Shown here: one piece after another, positions 1 through 5,824 of the stretch | Position numbering within the stretch: the first letter of the stretch is position 1 | Layout: every line of letters begins with the position of its first letter | Origin: Paracoccaceae bacterium | Lineage (GTDB): Bacteria > Pseudomonadota > Alphaproteobacteria > Rhodobacterales > Rhodobacteraceae | DNA: 5,984 nucleotides | Direction of reading: 5' to 3' | Assembly (NCBI GenBank): GCA_013214715.1 | Contig: JABSSB010000212.1 | Location: 1 to 5,984 of the forward strand | Position numbers and translations under genes: made by a program | The notes under the pieces: generated by a model | What the model was told of the DNA's origin: nothing | The model's database searches: none | Seen by the model: only the letters and a program-made list of their open reading frames with translations

Positions 1-270
1 GCCATAGCGATCGGGCTTCCCGGTTTCGCTACCACAAACGGCGTTCAGCACAATGACTGGATCACCGGGCAGGTCCCGCCAGGTGCCGGGTTGAACGGCA
101 ATGTCTATCATCTGCAAGAGCTTAGAGATCGCACGAACGGCTCTGTTGACCGGCAGGATAACTGGCGAGGAATGTCGGGTGCGGCTCAATTATGCAGAGA
201 GCGGGCAAACGGCGCGCGGGCAGAAAAAGAATTTTCTGTTTTGCATATATTTTTTATTATAAAAAAATAA
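1..270 (+). pseudogene. 3' remnant of a trypsin-like serine protease domain (partial)
   Basis: The frame is open from the window edge to a TAA at 268-270, giving 89 codons with the start missing. The first ~62 residues look like the C-terminal part of a trypsin-like domain: a short AIGLPGF strand, an ITGQVPPG stretch, and a WRGMSGAA segment at about 55-62. In bacterial trypsin-like domains that accompany effector or conflict proteins, the Ser of a G-M-S-G-A motif is the catalytic nucleophile. In those families the motif is followed by a hydrophobic strand and a further core strand. Here the residues after SGAA turn into a charged, Arg-rich and then AT-rich tail (LHIFFIIKK) that resembles no protease core, and neither other forward frame restores one. 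I infer a gene cut off near position 186, with the tail read from unrelated DNA. The family call rests on short motifs only. The TAA overlaps an ATG at 270, probably by chance. Confidence 0.5.
232..260 (+). promoter_or_regulatory. Possible promoter of the DUF2975-HTH unit
   Basis: The block from about 230 to 280 is strikingly AT-rich against its surroundings, as expected of a promoter. One sigma70-like reading is TTTTCT (232-237), a 17-base spacer and TATTAT (255-260), about 34 bases before the ATG at 294. The -35 match is weak and other pairings in the T/A runs are possible, so the region is better supported than the exact boxes. Confidence 0.3.
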
Positions 271-293
271 TGATTCATATCTACGAGGCCGCA

Positions 294-836
294 ATGCTAA
301 CCACATCACCAAATCGTTTGCGTCGCATCCGCCTTGCGTGCACAGGGTTGATGGCGCTTTGCCTGCTGGTTGCTGTGGTCTGGCCCGTGGCCGTGGCCGG
401 GACGCTGGCAACCATGCCGGATGCGCAGCTGTTTCAGGTCTTCGTCGGGCGGGCTTTGACCGGGCTGGACATTCCCATCACGACGCGTGTGCTGGCGATT
501 GCCCTGTCGGTGATCCCGGTATTGGTGGCCTCTGCCGGGGTTCTGGCGCTGTTGCCCGGCCTGTCGGATATGCGGGCAGGGCAGCTTTTTCCCGCAACCG
601 CGTTTCGCGGCTTGCGGCTTTTTGCGGTCGCGCTGCAGCTTTCTGCGCTGCTGAGGCTGCTGATTACCCCGATGCAGAGCCTGTTGCTGACCGTGGGGCG
701 GGACGAACGGACGCTTGTGATCTCCATCGGGTCGGACGTGGTGCAAAGCTTTGCCCTGGGGCTTGGCATGTGGCTTTTGGCCTGGATTTTCGCCGAAGGG
801 CGCGCGCTGGCGTCAGAAAACGCGGAATTCATCTGA
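294..836 (+). CDS. DUF2975 family membrane protein
   Basis: This is a 180-residue integral membrane protein of unknown biochemical function. It fits DUF2975 (the YoaS type of Bacillus) in size, topology and its acidic C-terminal end (SENAEFI). Four hydrophobic segments are visible, at about 15-37, 64-90, 107-133 and 141-166. I chose the ATG at 294 because GAGG at 285-288 lies 5 bases upstream. The longer readings from 192 or 270 lack a good ribosome site and begin in remnant or AT-rich DNA. The stop overlaps the next start (TGATG at 834-838), so the two genes are probably transcribed together and translationally coupled. DUF2975 genes are commonly paired with a small HTH regulator, as here and in the yoaS-yozG pair, which supports both calls. 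The pair may form a membrane-linked regulatory module, but this is inference. The family call comes from pattern recognition and the neighbour gene. Confidence 0.8.
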   Translation: MLTTSPNRLRRIRLACTGLMALCLLVAVVWPVAVAGTLATMPDAQLFQVFVGRALTGLDIPITTRVLAIALSVIPVLVASAGVLALLPGLSDMRAGQLFPATAFRGLRLFAVALQLSALLRLLITPMQSLLLTVGRDERTLVISIGSDVVQSFALGLGMWLLAWIFAEGRALASENAEFI

Positions 837-1051
837 TGGGGATCGAAGTGCGGCTGGCCGTCATCATGGCCGAGCGGGGCGTAAGCGGTCGTGCCCTGGC
901 CGCGCATGTCGGCATTACCGAGGCCAATTTATCGCTCCTGCGGCAAGGCAAGGTCAAAGGCGTGCGCTTTGAAACGCTGGCGGCGATTTGCGACTATCTG
1001 AACTGTCAGCCCGGCGATCTGCTGGTCTATCGCCCAGACGGGGCCGGTTAG
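836..1051 (+). CDS. Cro/C1-type (YozG-like) HTH transcriptional regulator
   Basis: This is a 71-residue DNA-binding protein that is almost entirely one Cro/C1-type HTH domain. The key stretch runs from about residue 16 to 60: SGRALAAHVGITEANLS forms the helix-turn-helix, followed by LLRQGKVKGVRF, a TLAAICDYLNC helix and the CQPGDLL ending typical of this family. The ATG shares its A with the TGA of the DUF2975 gene. Only a weak GGAA (824-827) precedes it, so translation probably depends on coupling. The family normally pairs with DUF2975 proteins. A likely role is control of its own operon, but no operator can be identified. The last codons overlap the 3' end of glyQ on the other strand by 4 bases (1048-1051). 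A longer reading of this frame from 338 is a shadow of the DUF2975 gene and should not be taken as a fusion. Confidence 0.88.
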   Translation: MGIEVRLAVIMAERGVSGRALAAHVGITEANLSLLRQGKVKGVRFETLAAICDYLNCQPGDLLVYRPDGAG

Positions 1052-1974
1052 GCGTCGGCCTTCCAGCCGCCCGCGCGGGTCTGCACGAATGCATCGGCGC
1101 AGCGCTTGGCCAGCGCACGAACGCGCCCGATATAGGCTTGCCGTTCGGTGACCGAAATCACCCCGCGCGCATCCAGCAGGTTGAAGATATGCGAGGCCTT
1201 GATGCACTGATCATAGGCGGGATGCGCCATGACGATGCGTTTACCGGTCTTGGGGTCTTCGGCAGGCTGGTCGAGGATGGCGGCGCATTCGGCCTCGGCC
1301 TCTTCGAAATGGCGCAGCAGCACATCGGTGTTGGCGACGTCGAAATTCCACCGCGCGTATTCTTCTTCGGTCTGCTTGAAGACATCGCCATAGCTTAGCG
1401 CGATGGGCGACTGCGGGTCATTAAAGGGCATGTCCATCACGTGATCGATGCCCAGAACATACATCGCCAGACGTTCCAGACCATAGGTCAGCTCCCCCGA
1501 GACAGGCGTGCAATCATGGCCGCCAACTTGCTGGAAATAGGTGAACTGGCTGACTTCCATGCCGTCGCACCAGACCTCCCAGCCCAAGCCCCAGGCGCCC
1601 AGCGTGGGGCTTTCCCAGTCATCTTCGACAAAGCGGATGTCATGCAGGGCCATGTCGATCCCGATCGCCTCGAGCGAGCCCAGATAGAGATCCTGCAAAT
1701 CGGGCGGGCTGGGTTTGATCAGCACCTGAAACTGATAGTAATGCTGTAACCGGTTCGGGTTTTCGCCATAGCGCCCATCGGTCGGGCGGCGCGACGGCTG
1801 CACATAAGCCGCCGCCCATGGCGTCGACCCAAGCGCGCGCAGCGTGGTGGCGGGGTGGAACGTGCCTGCGCCCACTTCCATGTCATAAGGTTGCAGCACC
1901 GCACAGCCCTTGGTCGCCCAATAGGCCTGCAAACGCAGGATGATTTCCTGAAAAGAGCGCGGCTGGTCCGTCAT
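1048..1974 (-). CDS. glyQ: Glycyl-tRNA synthetase alpha subunit
   Basis: This is the catalytic alpha subunit of the heterotetrameric (alpha2beta2) bacterial glycyl-tRNA synthetase, a cytoplasmic class II enzyme that charges tRNA-Gly with glycine using ATP. At 308 residues it has the usual full length. Diagnostic stretches are the N-terminal FQEIILRLQAYW with LQPYDMEVGAGTFHPAT (about 8-43), the motif-2 region YVQPSRRPTDGRYGENPNRL (57-76) with the following YYQFQVLIKPSP, the WEVWCDGMEVSQFTYFQQVGG block (132-152), and motif 3 around ELTYGLERLAMYV (161-173). GAGG lies 5 bases before the ATG, read on the minus strand. The beta-subunit gene glyS is not seen next to it: the ~1 kb downstream of the stop holds the DUF2975-HTH pair and a protease remnant on the other strand. 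With convergent coding ends overlapping, no intergenic terminator exists on this side. Confidence 0.98.
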   Translation of the reverse strand: MTDQPRSFQEIILRLQAYWATKGCAVLQPYDMEVGAGTFHPATTLRALGSTPWAAAYVQPSRRPTDGRYGENPNRLQHYYQFQVLIKPSPPDLQDLYLGSLEAIGIDMALHDIRFVEDDWESPTLGAWGLGWEVWCDGMEVSQFTYFQQVGGHDCTPVSGELTYGLERLAMYVLGIDHVMDMPFNDPQSPIALSYGDVFKQTEEEYARWNFDVANTDVLLRHFEEAEAECAAILDQPAEDPKTGKRIVMAHPAYDQCIKASHIFNLLDARGVISVTERQAYIGRVRALAKRCADAFVQTRAGGWKADA

Positions 1975-2015
1975 GACATCCTCGGGGTCGGGGGCTGGGT
2001 CTGAATCTCGGCGCC

Positions 2016-2044
2016 TGTCTAGGCTTGTGGGCAGGCAAGGTCAA
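2016..2044 (-). promoter_or_regulatory. Likely sigma70-like promoter of glyQ
   Basis: Read on the minus strand, TTGACC (2039-2044) is followed after exactly 17 bases by TAGACA (2016-2021). The -35 matches the consensus at 5 of 6 positions and the -10 at 3 of 6. Initiation about 7 bases past the -10 would give a leader of roughly 35 bases before the glyQ ATG. This is read from sequence only. Confidence 0.45.
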
Positions 2045-2063
2045 CGCGGACAGAGAAAGGCGC

Positions 2064-2092
2064 TTGGATTGCGGCGCGGGATGCGGTTTATC
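2064..2092 (+). promoter_or_regulatory. Possible promoter of the exported pseudoprotease gene
   Basis: TTGGAT (2064-2069), a 17-base spacer and TTTATC (2087-2092) resemble a sigma70 promoter, with about 4 of 6 and 3 of 6 matches. It lies back to back with the glyQ promoter, about 20 bases between the two -35 boxes, and ends some 37 bases before the ATG at 2130. The position fits well and the -10 is only moderate. Confidence 0.35.
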
Positions 2093-2129
2093 TGGGGCGA
2101 AGGCAGATAAAGTAGCAAGGGGCAGGGTC

Positions 2130-3893
2130 ATGCGCGCAATCTGGGCTTGGGTGATGGTGGTGCTGATTGGCGTCACGCCTGTCGCGGCACAGGAGGACGA
2201 TGTTGTCTGGATCCAGATTGAGGCGCGGCCATCGCTGGAAGAGGCCACCGGGCGCGCCGCCTTTTTTGCCGGGCAGTTGTCGGATGTTGCGGGCTTTGCC
2301 CTTGGCGGCTCATGGTATGGTATCATGCTTGGCCCCTATCTGCGCGGCACGGCCGAAGATTTGCGCGATGTCCTGATCCAGGAGGGGCGCATACCGCTCG
2401 ATGCCTATATCACCGCGCCCAACGGGTTTGGGGCACCGTTCTGGCCCCTCGCGCCCAACGATCCTGTGCCGCTGCCCATCATCGACGCGCCAGAGAGCGT
2501 GACAGCGCCCGAAGCGGTGCCCACGCTCGAACCCGAGACGGCCATTGCCGAGACCACAGCCCCCGTGGCGCCGCCGCCGGTGGATGAAACTCCGCAAGAG
2601 GCCCGCACGTCCGAGGCCACCCTGTCGCCGGAAGGTCGGCGCCAATTGCAGCGCGCCCTACGTGAAGAGGGGTTTTACAGCGCCGCCATTGATGGCGATT
2701 TCGGGCGCGGCACGCGCCGCGCCATGGCGCTGTGGCAAGAGGCACAGGGGCTTGAGGCCACTGGTATTCTGACCACGGATCAGCGCGCCGTCTTGATGCA
2801 GGCCTATCTTGCACCGCTGACATCGGTTGGCATGGCGCCTTATGACGATCCGGCGGCGGGCATCGCGTTGGACCTGCCGCTGGGTGCTGTGCGCTTTGTC
2901 GGGCACGAGGCGCCTTTTGCCCGGTTTGATGCCACATCAACCCTGCCCGGCGCGCAGGTGCTGCTGATCAGCCAGCCCGGCGATCGCGGCACCCTACAGG
3001 CGCTTTTTGAGGTGATCCAAACGCTCGAGATCCTGCCGCCGCTGGGCGACCGCAGCCTGGCGCGGTCCGGCTTTGTCATCGAAGGGCGCGGGCCGGGGCT
3101 GGTCAGCCATGCCGAAGCCCGGTTGGACGAGGGCGAGATCAAGGGGTTTGTGCTGGCCTGGCCCATCGGGGATGAGGCGCGCCGCGCCCGCGTGCTGGGC
3201 GCCATGCAGGACAGCTTTACCCGCCGGCCCGGAACCCTCCGGGCCGCGCCGCTGGCCGATGGGCCAGATCTTCTGGCAGCACTGACGCTGGCCGAGCCAA
3301 AGATGAGCCGGAGCGGGATGCGCGTGGACGCGGCGGGCCATGTACTGACCAGTTCTCAGGCCGTGGCGGGCTGCGGCCGGGTCACGCTGGGCGATGGGAC
3401 GGAGCTGACGCCCGTGGCCTCGGATACGCGTCTGGGTCTGAGCCTGCTCAAAGGCCCGGCACCCGCAAACACGGCCTCACCTGTTTTTGCACCGCAATCT
3501 CTGGCGCTTGGCACACCGGTTCTGGTGGCGGGCTTCCCGGTGGGCGGCGCGGCGGGTCTTCCGGCGCTGAGTTTTGGCCAGTTGACAGACACCGGCGGTG
3601 CCGCAGGGGGCGGTGTGATCCGGATGGATCTGGCGCATCAGCCCGGCGATGTCGGCGGGCCGGTACTGGACCGCGCGGGCCGCGTGATTGGCCTGCTGCT
3701 GGCCAGCGCCGAAGACACCCGCGCTCTGCCCGACGGCCTGTCTGTGGCGGCCGACGCCAATGCAGTGACAGCATTGCTTCTGCAGGCCGGGCTGACACGC
3801 CGGACCTCGGCCGACAGCACCGCGCTGAGCCCTGGCGCCCTGGACCGGCTGGCCGGAGAGATGGCGGTCATGGTGCAGTGCTGGCAGGAGTGA
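2130..3893 (+). CDS. Exported SPOR-like/peptidoglycan-binding protein with degenerate trypsin-like domain
   Basis: This is a 587-residue protein. The ATG at 2130 follows AAGGGG (2117-2122) by 7 bases and opens on a typical signal peptide, residues 1-20, with cleavage expected after PVAA. Residues about 24-95 look SPOR-like (VVWIQIEARPS..., WYGIMLGPY). A Pro/Ala/Glu-rich linker spans about 105-160. A PG_binding_1-type domain covers about 164-225 (RRQLQRALREEGFYSAAIDG, FGRGTRRAMALWQ). The middle, about 226-385, is not recognised. The C-terminal ~170 residues follow the trypsin/HtrA plan: GHVLTSSQAVAGC, LGLSLLKG and QPGDVGGPVLDRAGRVIGLLLA. Aligned to the family, the catalytic His is Gln410, the Asp is Gly436 and the Ser is Val508, so proteolysis is unlikely. 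It probably works in the periplasm at the cell wall as a binding or scaffold protein. Cys415 and Cys584 could form a disulfide. The frame extends back to 2025 but lacks a ribosome site and export signal there. Confidence 0.85.
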   Translation: MRAIWAWVMVVLIGVTPVAAQEDDVVWIQIEARPSLEEATGRAAFFAGQLSDVAGFALGGSWYGIMLGPYLRGTAEDLRDVLIQEGRIPLDAYITAPNGFGAPFWPLAPNDPVPLPIIDAPESVTAPEAVPTLEPETAIAETTAPVAPPPVDETPQEARTSEATLSPEGRRQLQRALREEGFYSAAIDGDFGRGTRRAMALWQEAQGLEATGILTTDQRAVLMQAYLAPLTSVGMAPYDDPAAGIALDLPLGAVRFVGHEAPFARFDATSTLPGAQVLLISQPGDRGTLQALFEVIQTLEILPPLGDRSLARSGFVIEGRGPGLVSHAEARLDEGEIKGFVLAWPIGDEARRARVLGAMQDSFTRRPGTLRAAPLADGPDLLAALTLAEPKMSRSGMRVDAAGHVLTSSQAVAGCGRVTLGDGTELTPVASDTRLGLSLLKGPAPANTASPVFAPQSLALGTPVLVAGFPVGGAAGLPALSFGQLTDTGGAAGGGVIRMDLAHQPGDVGGPVLDRAGRVIGLLLASAEDTRALPDGLSVAADANAVTALLLQAGLTRRTSADSTALSPGALDRLAGEMAVMVQCWQE

Positions 3894-3906
3894 GCAGGAA
3901 CGCTAC

Positions 3907-3942
3907 CCCAGCGCGGATGCTGGGCCGGGTGAGCCCTGGCCC
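3907..3942 (+). terminator. GC-rich hairpins after the pseudoprotease gene (possible terminator)
   Basis: Two alternative, overlapping hairpins follow the stop by 13-28 bases. One is CCCAGC (3907-3912) with GCTGGG (3919-3924) around a 6-base loop. The other is GGGCCGGG (3922-3929) with CCC-T-GGCCC (3934-3942), 8 pairs with one bulged T and a TGAG loop. No T-run follows, so this is not a classic intrinsic terminator. It may protect the 3' end of the mRNA or act with Rho. Confidence 0.3.
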
Positions 3943-4123
3943 GGTGCCTCTCAACCTTGCCCGGAACGCCGCAGACCATACCAAAGCACCCACACGCTCA
4001 GGCGGATTGTTGGCGGGATTATCACTTTTAACGTGATTTTTGTACTGTGGCCCCTGTCAGAGGTGGCGCCTGTTATTCAACAATCTGTGTGCATCCGCTG
4101 GCATGGTCTGGTCAAGCGGAGCA

Positions 4124-4131
4124 ATATATTT
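4124..4131. repeat. Left copy of the 8-bp target site duplication
   Basis: ATATATTT directly abuts the left inverted repeat and is repeated exactly at 5816-5823, just outside the right inverted repeat. Eight bases is the duplication size known for IS1595-family elements. The flanking bases differ (A/C here, G/T on the right), so the repeat is exactly 8 bases. Confidence 0.88.
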
Positions 4132-4154
4132 CCCAATTATCCACCAAACAAAGC
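4132..4154 (+). repeat. Left terminal inverted repeat of the IS
   Basis: It pairs with 5793-5815 in inverted orientation at 20 of 23 positions. Positions 4-17 of the repeat (AATTATCCACCAAA) are identical in both ends. The mismatches are position 3 (C/T) and positions 18-19. A weaker resemblance continues inward for about ten bases. Confidence 0.9.
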
Positions 4155-4288
4155 ACGTGTTGAGCGATGCAGTTGAAAACCAAACGGAAAACACGCTGAC
4201 CTATTGAGCTACGCTATTCAAACCGCACCACTTAGGAAATCGCGGAATAGGCCAATATTGCTTGTCCCTAGACTTTTCGGAGGCAAGC

Positions 4289-5311
4289 ATGATCACAGAG
4301 TTGAAATCGGTTCGAGACATTTGGAAGAAGATGCCCAGCGAGCGCCATGCTCGCATCTTCCTCGAAGCGATGATCTGGCCGTCTGGTCGCCATTGCCCGC
4401 ATTGTGGCAGCCTTAGCTCAACCCCAATCCGCGGACGCACTGCTCGCCCTGGCCTCTACCAATGCGCCGAACGCGGGTGCCGCCTTCAATTCACGGTCAC
4501 CACAAAGACCCCGATGCATGCCACGAAACTGGATCTTCGAGTCTGGATTGCGGCAATCTTTCTGGTGCTGACGTCCAGCAAGGGAATCTCCTCCGTCGTC
4601 ATGGCGAGGATCTTGGGGGTGAATCAGAAAACGGCTTGGAAGCTAGGCCATGCGATCCGGGAATTGATGGATGACCGCGAGGCTGTTTCCGCCAGGTTGA
4701 ACGGTGTTGTCGAGGTGGATGAGGCATATGTCGGTGGCGCCCCTAAGTTCAAGAAAGGCGTGAAGAACAAGCGTGGCCGGGGCACAGGTAAACCTATGGT
4801 GCTGGTTGCAGCGGATCGCAATGGGCAGGCGAAGGCGACATTGATCCCGAATGCGCGGAGTGCGACACTCGCGCCAATCATGAAAAAGTGGATTGCCCCC
4901 TCATCGACACTCATGACCGACAGCAATTCGGCTTACAGGAAGATCGGTCAGAGTTTCGCATCTCACCACACTGTCAACCATGGCAAACGGCAGTATTCGC
5001 GGCCTTCCAAGGGGGCGCACATCAACACCGTGGAGGCCGTGAACTCCCAAGTGCAGCGCGCCCTGATTGGTGTTTATCACCGCCTCGGTCGGCAACATCT
5101 TCAAAGATATCTGGACGAAATTCTGTGGCGCTGGAACCATCGCCAGCAGGAAGTGAAGATCAGGAACCGGAAAACAGCATCTGGCACAAAGACGATTGCA
5201 ACAACAGTCTGGAAGCCGATCCGTGTCGTTGAGCAGATGCGGGGATTGCTCTGTTGTGCTGTTGGTCGTCAAATCAGGCGCACGCCAAGTTGGGGCTTGC
5301 AATGGCCATAG
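4289..5311 (+). CDS. IS1595-family transposase (ISXO2-like DDE domain)
   Basis: This is a 340-residue DDE transposase that cuts and joins the ends of its own element. An N-terminal zinc ribbon uses C36-P-H-C39 and C59...C64. A helical, probably DNA-binding region follows (about 80-130, including the GISSVVMARILGVNQKTAWK helix-turn-helix). The catalytic domain shows D144 in VEVDEAYVGG, D211 in LMTDSNSAY and the HINTVEAVNSQVQRAL block, where E249 (or N246) would be the third acidic-site residue and R257 the following basic one. The C-terminal WRWNHR and AVGRQIRRTP segments are also typical, so the protein looks full length. I chose ATG 4289 because GGAGG (4279-4283) sits 5 bases upstream. A TTG at 4262 in the same frame would add 9 residues but has no ribosome site. 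No frameshift or internal stop is seen. Confidence 0.95.
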   Translation: MITELKSVRDIWKKMPSERHARIFLEAMIWPSGRHCPHCGSLSSTPIRGRTARPGLYQCAERGCRLQFTVTTKTPMHATKLDLRVWIAAIFLVLTSSKGISSVVMARILGVNQKTAWKLGHAIRELMDDREAVSARLNGVVEVDEAYVGGAPKFKKGVKNKRGRGTGKPMVLVAADRNGQAKATLIPNARSATLAPIMKKWIAPSSTLMTDSNSAYRKIGQSFASHHTVNHGKRQYSRPSKGAHINTVEAVNSQVQRALIGVYHRLGRQHLQRYLDEILWRWNHRQQEVKIRNRKTASGTKTIATTVWKPIRVVEQMRGLLCCAVGRQIRRTPSWGLQWP

Positions 5312-5378
5312 ATTGACCCAATCTGCGTTCACATGACATGCGCTTGGATGGTTTGTATCAAGGGATTTACGCGTTTTT

Positions 5379-5384
5379 AGGAGG
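5379..5384 (+). promoter_or_regulatory. Perfect Shine-Dalgarno sequence that sets a TTG start
   Basis: AGGAGG at 5379-5384 lies 5 bases before TTG 5390, the frame that stays open to 5704. An ATG at 5385 abuts the site too closely and reads only nine codons before a stop, so the site points to TTG as the real start. Confidence 0.75.
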
Positions 5385-5389
5385 ATGAT

Positions 5390-5704
5390 TTGGAAGTCAT
5401 TATTAAATCAGTGATGGTGCTTGGGGTACCTATTTCAGATATCCTTGAGGGTTGGGTCCTATTGCTTTTTGCTGGTTTCATAGCCTTAGATACCTATTTA
5501 GGGTATCGAAACAGGTGCATGATAATATTCAATATTTTCCAGATACTGGGGCTTGTTTCTGGATATTTTTGGGCAATGTCCATCTTTGAAATGCAAGATG
5601 TATCAGGCCCTTGGGCCTGGGGACTCGTGATAGGCACTTGGATCATTTTCGTTTTAATTATCCATGTCTGGTATTTTCTGAGATTTCTGAAATCTCGCGC
5701 TTAG
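5390..5704 (+). CDS. Small three-helix membrane protein, passenger gene of the IS
   Basis: I do not recognise this 104-residue protein. It has three strongly hydrophobic segments, about 20-37, 43-66 and 74-97, with short loops. The first loop (GYRNR) and the C-terminal tail (RFLKSRA) are basic, while the second loop (EMQDVSGP) is acidic. By the positive-inside rule the N-terminus would be outside and the C-terminus in the cytoplasm. Aromatic residues are frequent. Start choice rests on a perfect AGGAGG 5 bases before TTG 5390; a GTG at 5411 or ATG at 5414 are alternatives without such a site. The gene lies 78 bases after the transposase stop and inside the right inverted repeat, so it moves with the element. 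A weak promoter candidate is TTCACA (5328-5333), 19 bases, TTGTAT (5353-5358). Its AT-rich codons differ sharply from the host genes and somewhat from the transposase, suggesting a separate origin. Confidence 0.75.
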   Translation: MEVIIKSVMVLGVPISDILEGWVLLLFAGFIALDTYLGYRNRCMIIFNIFQILGLVSGYFWAMSIFEMQDVSGPWAWGLVIGTWIIFVLIIHVWYFLRFLKSRA

Positions 5705-5792
5705 ATGGCCTGACGCAGCAACTCACCTCTATTCGCAAGCGAGTCTTGGGGATGTAGGGTAGCAACCGACTATTGGGCACGATGAACAATGA

Positions 5793-5815
5793 GCTTCTTT
5801 TGGTGGATAATTAGG
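5793..5815 (-). repeat. Right terminal inverted repeat of the IS
   Basis: This is the inverted partner of 4132-4154. It ends ...GATAATTAGG on the plus strand and is followed at once by the second ATATATTT copy. About 90 bases separate the passenger-gene stop from this end; I see no further gene in them. Confidence 0.9.
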
Positions 5816-5823
5816 ATATATTT
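5816..5823. repeat. Right copy of the 8-bp target site duplication
   Basis: ATATATTT here is identical to 4124-4131. Removing the element and one copy restores the sequence ...GGAGCAATATATTTTGGCG... as the presumed empty site. Confidence 0.88.
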
Positions 5824-5824
5824 T

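Larger units (their letters stand above)
4132..5815. mobile_element. Complete IS1595-family insertion sequence with a passenger gene
   Basis: This is a 1684-bp element bounded by inverted repeats and an 8-bp target duplication. It encodes a zinc-ribbon/DDE transposase (4289-5311) and, downstream on the same strand, a small membrane-protein gene (5390-5704) that lies wholly between transposase and right end. Both ends read inward CC(C/T)AATTATCCACCAAA. From memory, ISfinder's ISNwi1 subgroup of IS1595 has termini with ATTAT at positions 5-9, 8-bp duplications, lengths from about 1.75 kb and passenger genes. The ends here share the ATTAT placement. The subgroup assignment is therefore recalled knowledge plus inference, while the boundaries are seen directly. 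The intact ends, perfect duplication and undamaged transposase suggest a fairly recent insertion. Confidence 0.9.

Noticed and set aside
338..835. Long plus-strand reading frame continuous with the HTH gene, suggesting a larger fusion protein
   Set aside because: It overlaps the DUF2975 gene in another frame and gives an Arg/Ala/Gly-rich shadow protein. Only the part from 836 has family character.
2025..2129. N-terminal extension of the pseudoprotease gene by 35 residues
   Set aside because: It would bury the signal peptide, has no ribosome site, and covers the likely promoter. ATG 2130 has a good ribosome site.
2310..3979. Several open frames antisense or out of frame to the 2130-3893 gene
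   Set aside because: They are typical GC-rich shadows, with Arg/Pro/Ala-rich products of no recognisable family.
4021..4042. ATCAC...GTGAT interrupted palindrome followed by five Ts, resembling a terminator
   Set aside because: The stem is only 5 AT-rich pairs around a 7-base loop and lies about 130 bases after the gene; too weak to call as terminator or operator.
4216..5358. CAAACC/GGTTTG inverted match flanking the transposase, as alternative IS ends
   Set aside because: Only 8 of 9 bases match, with no flanking duplication. The 23-base repeats at 4132 and 5815 with a perfect 8-bp duplication explain the element far better.
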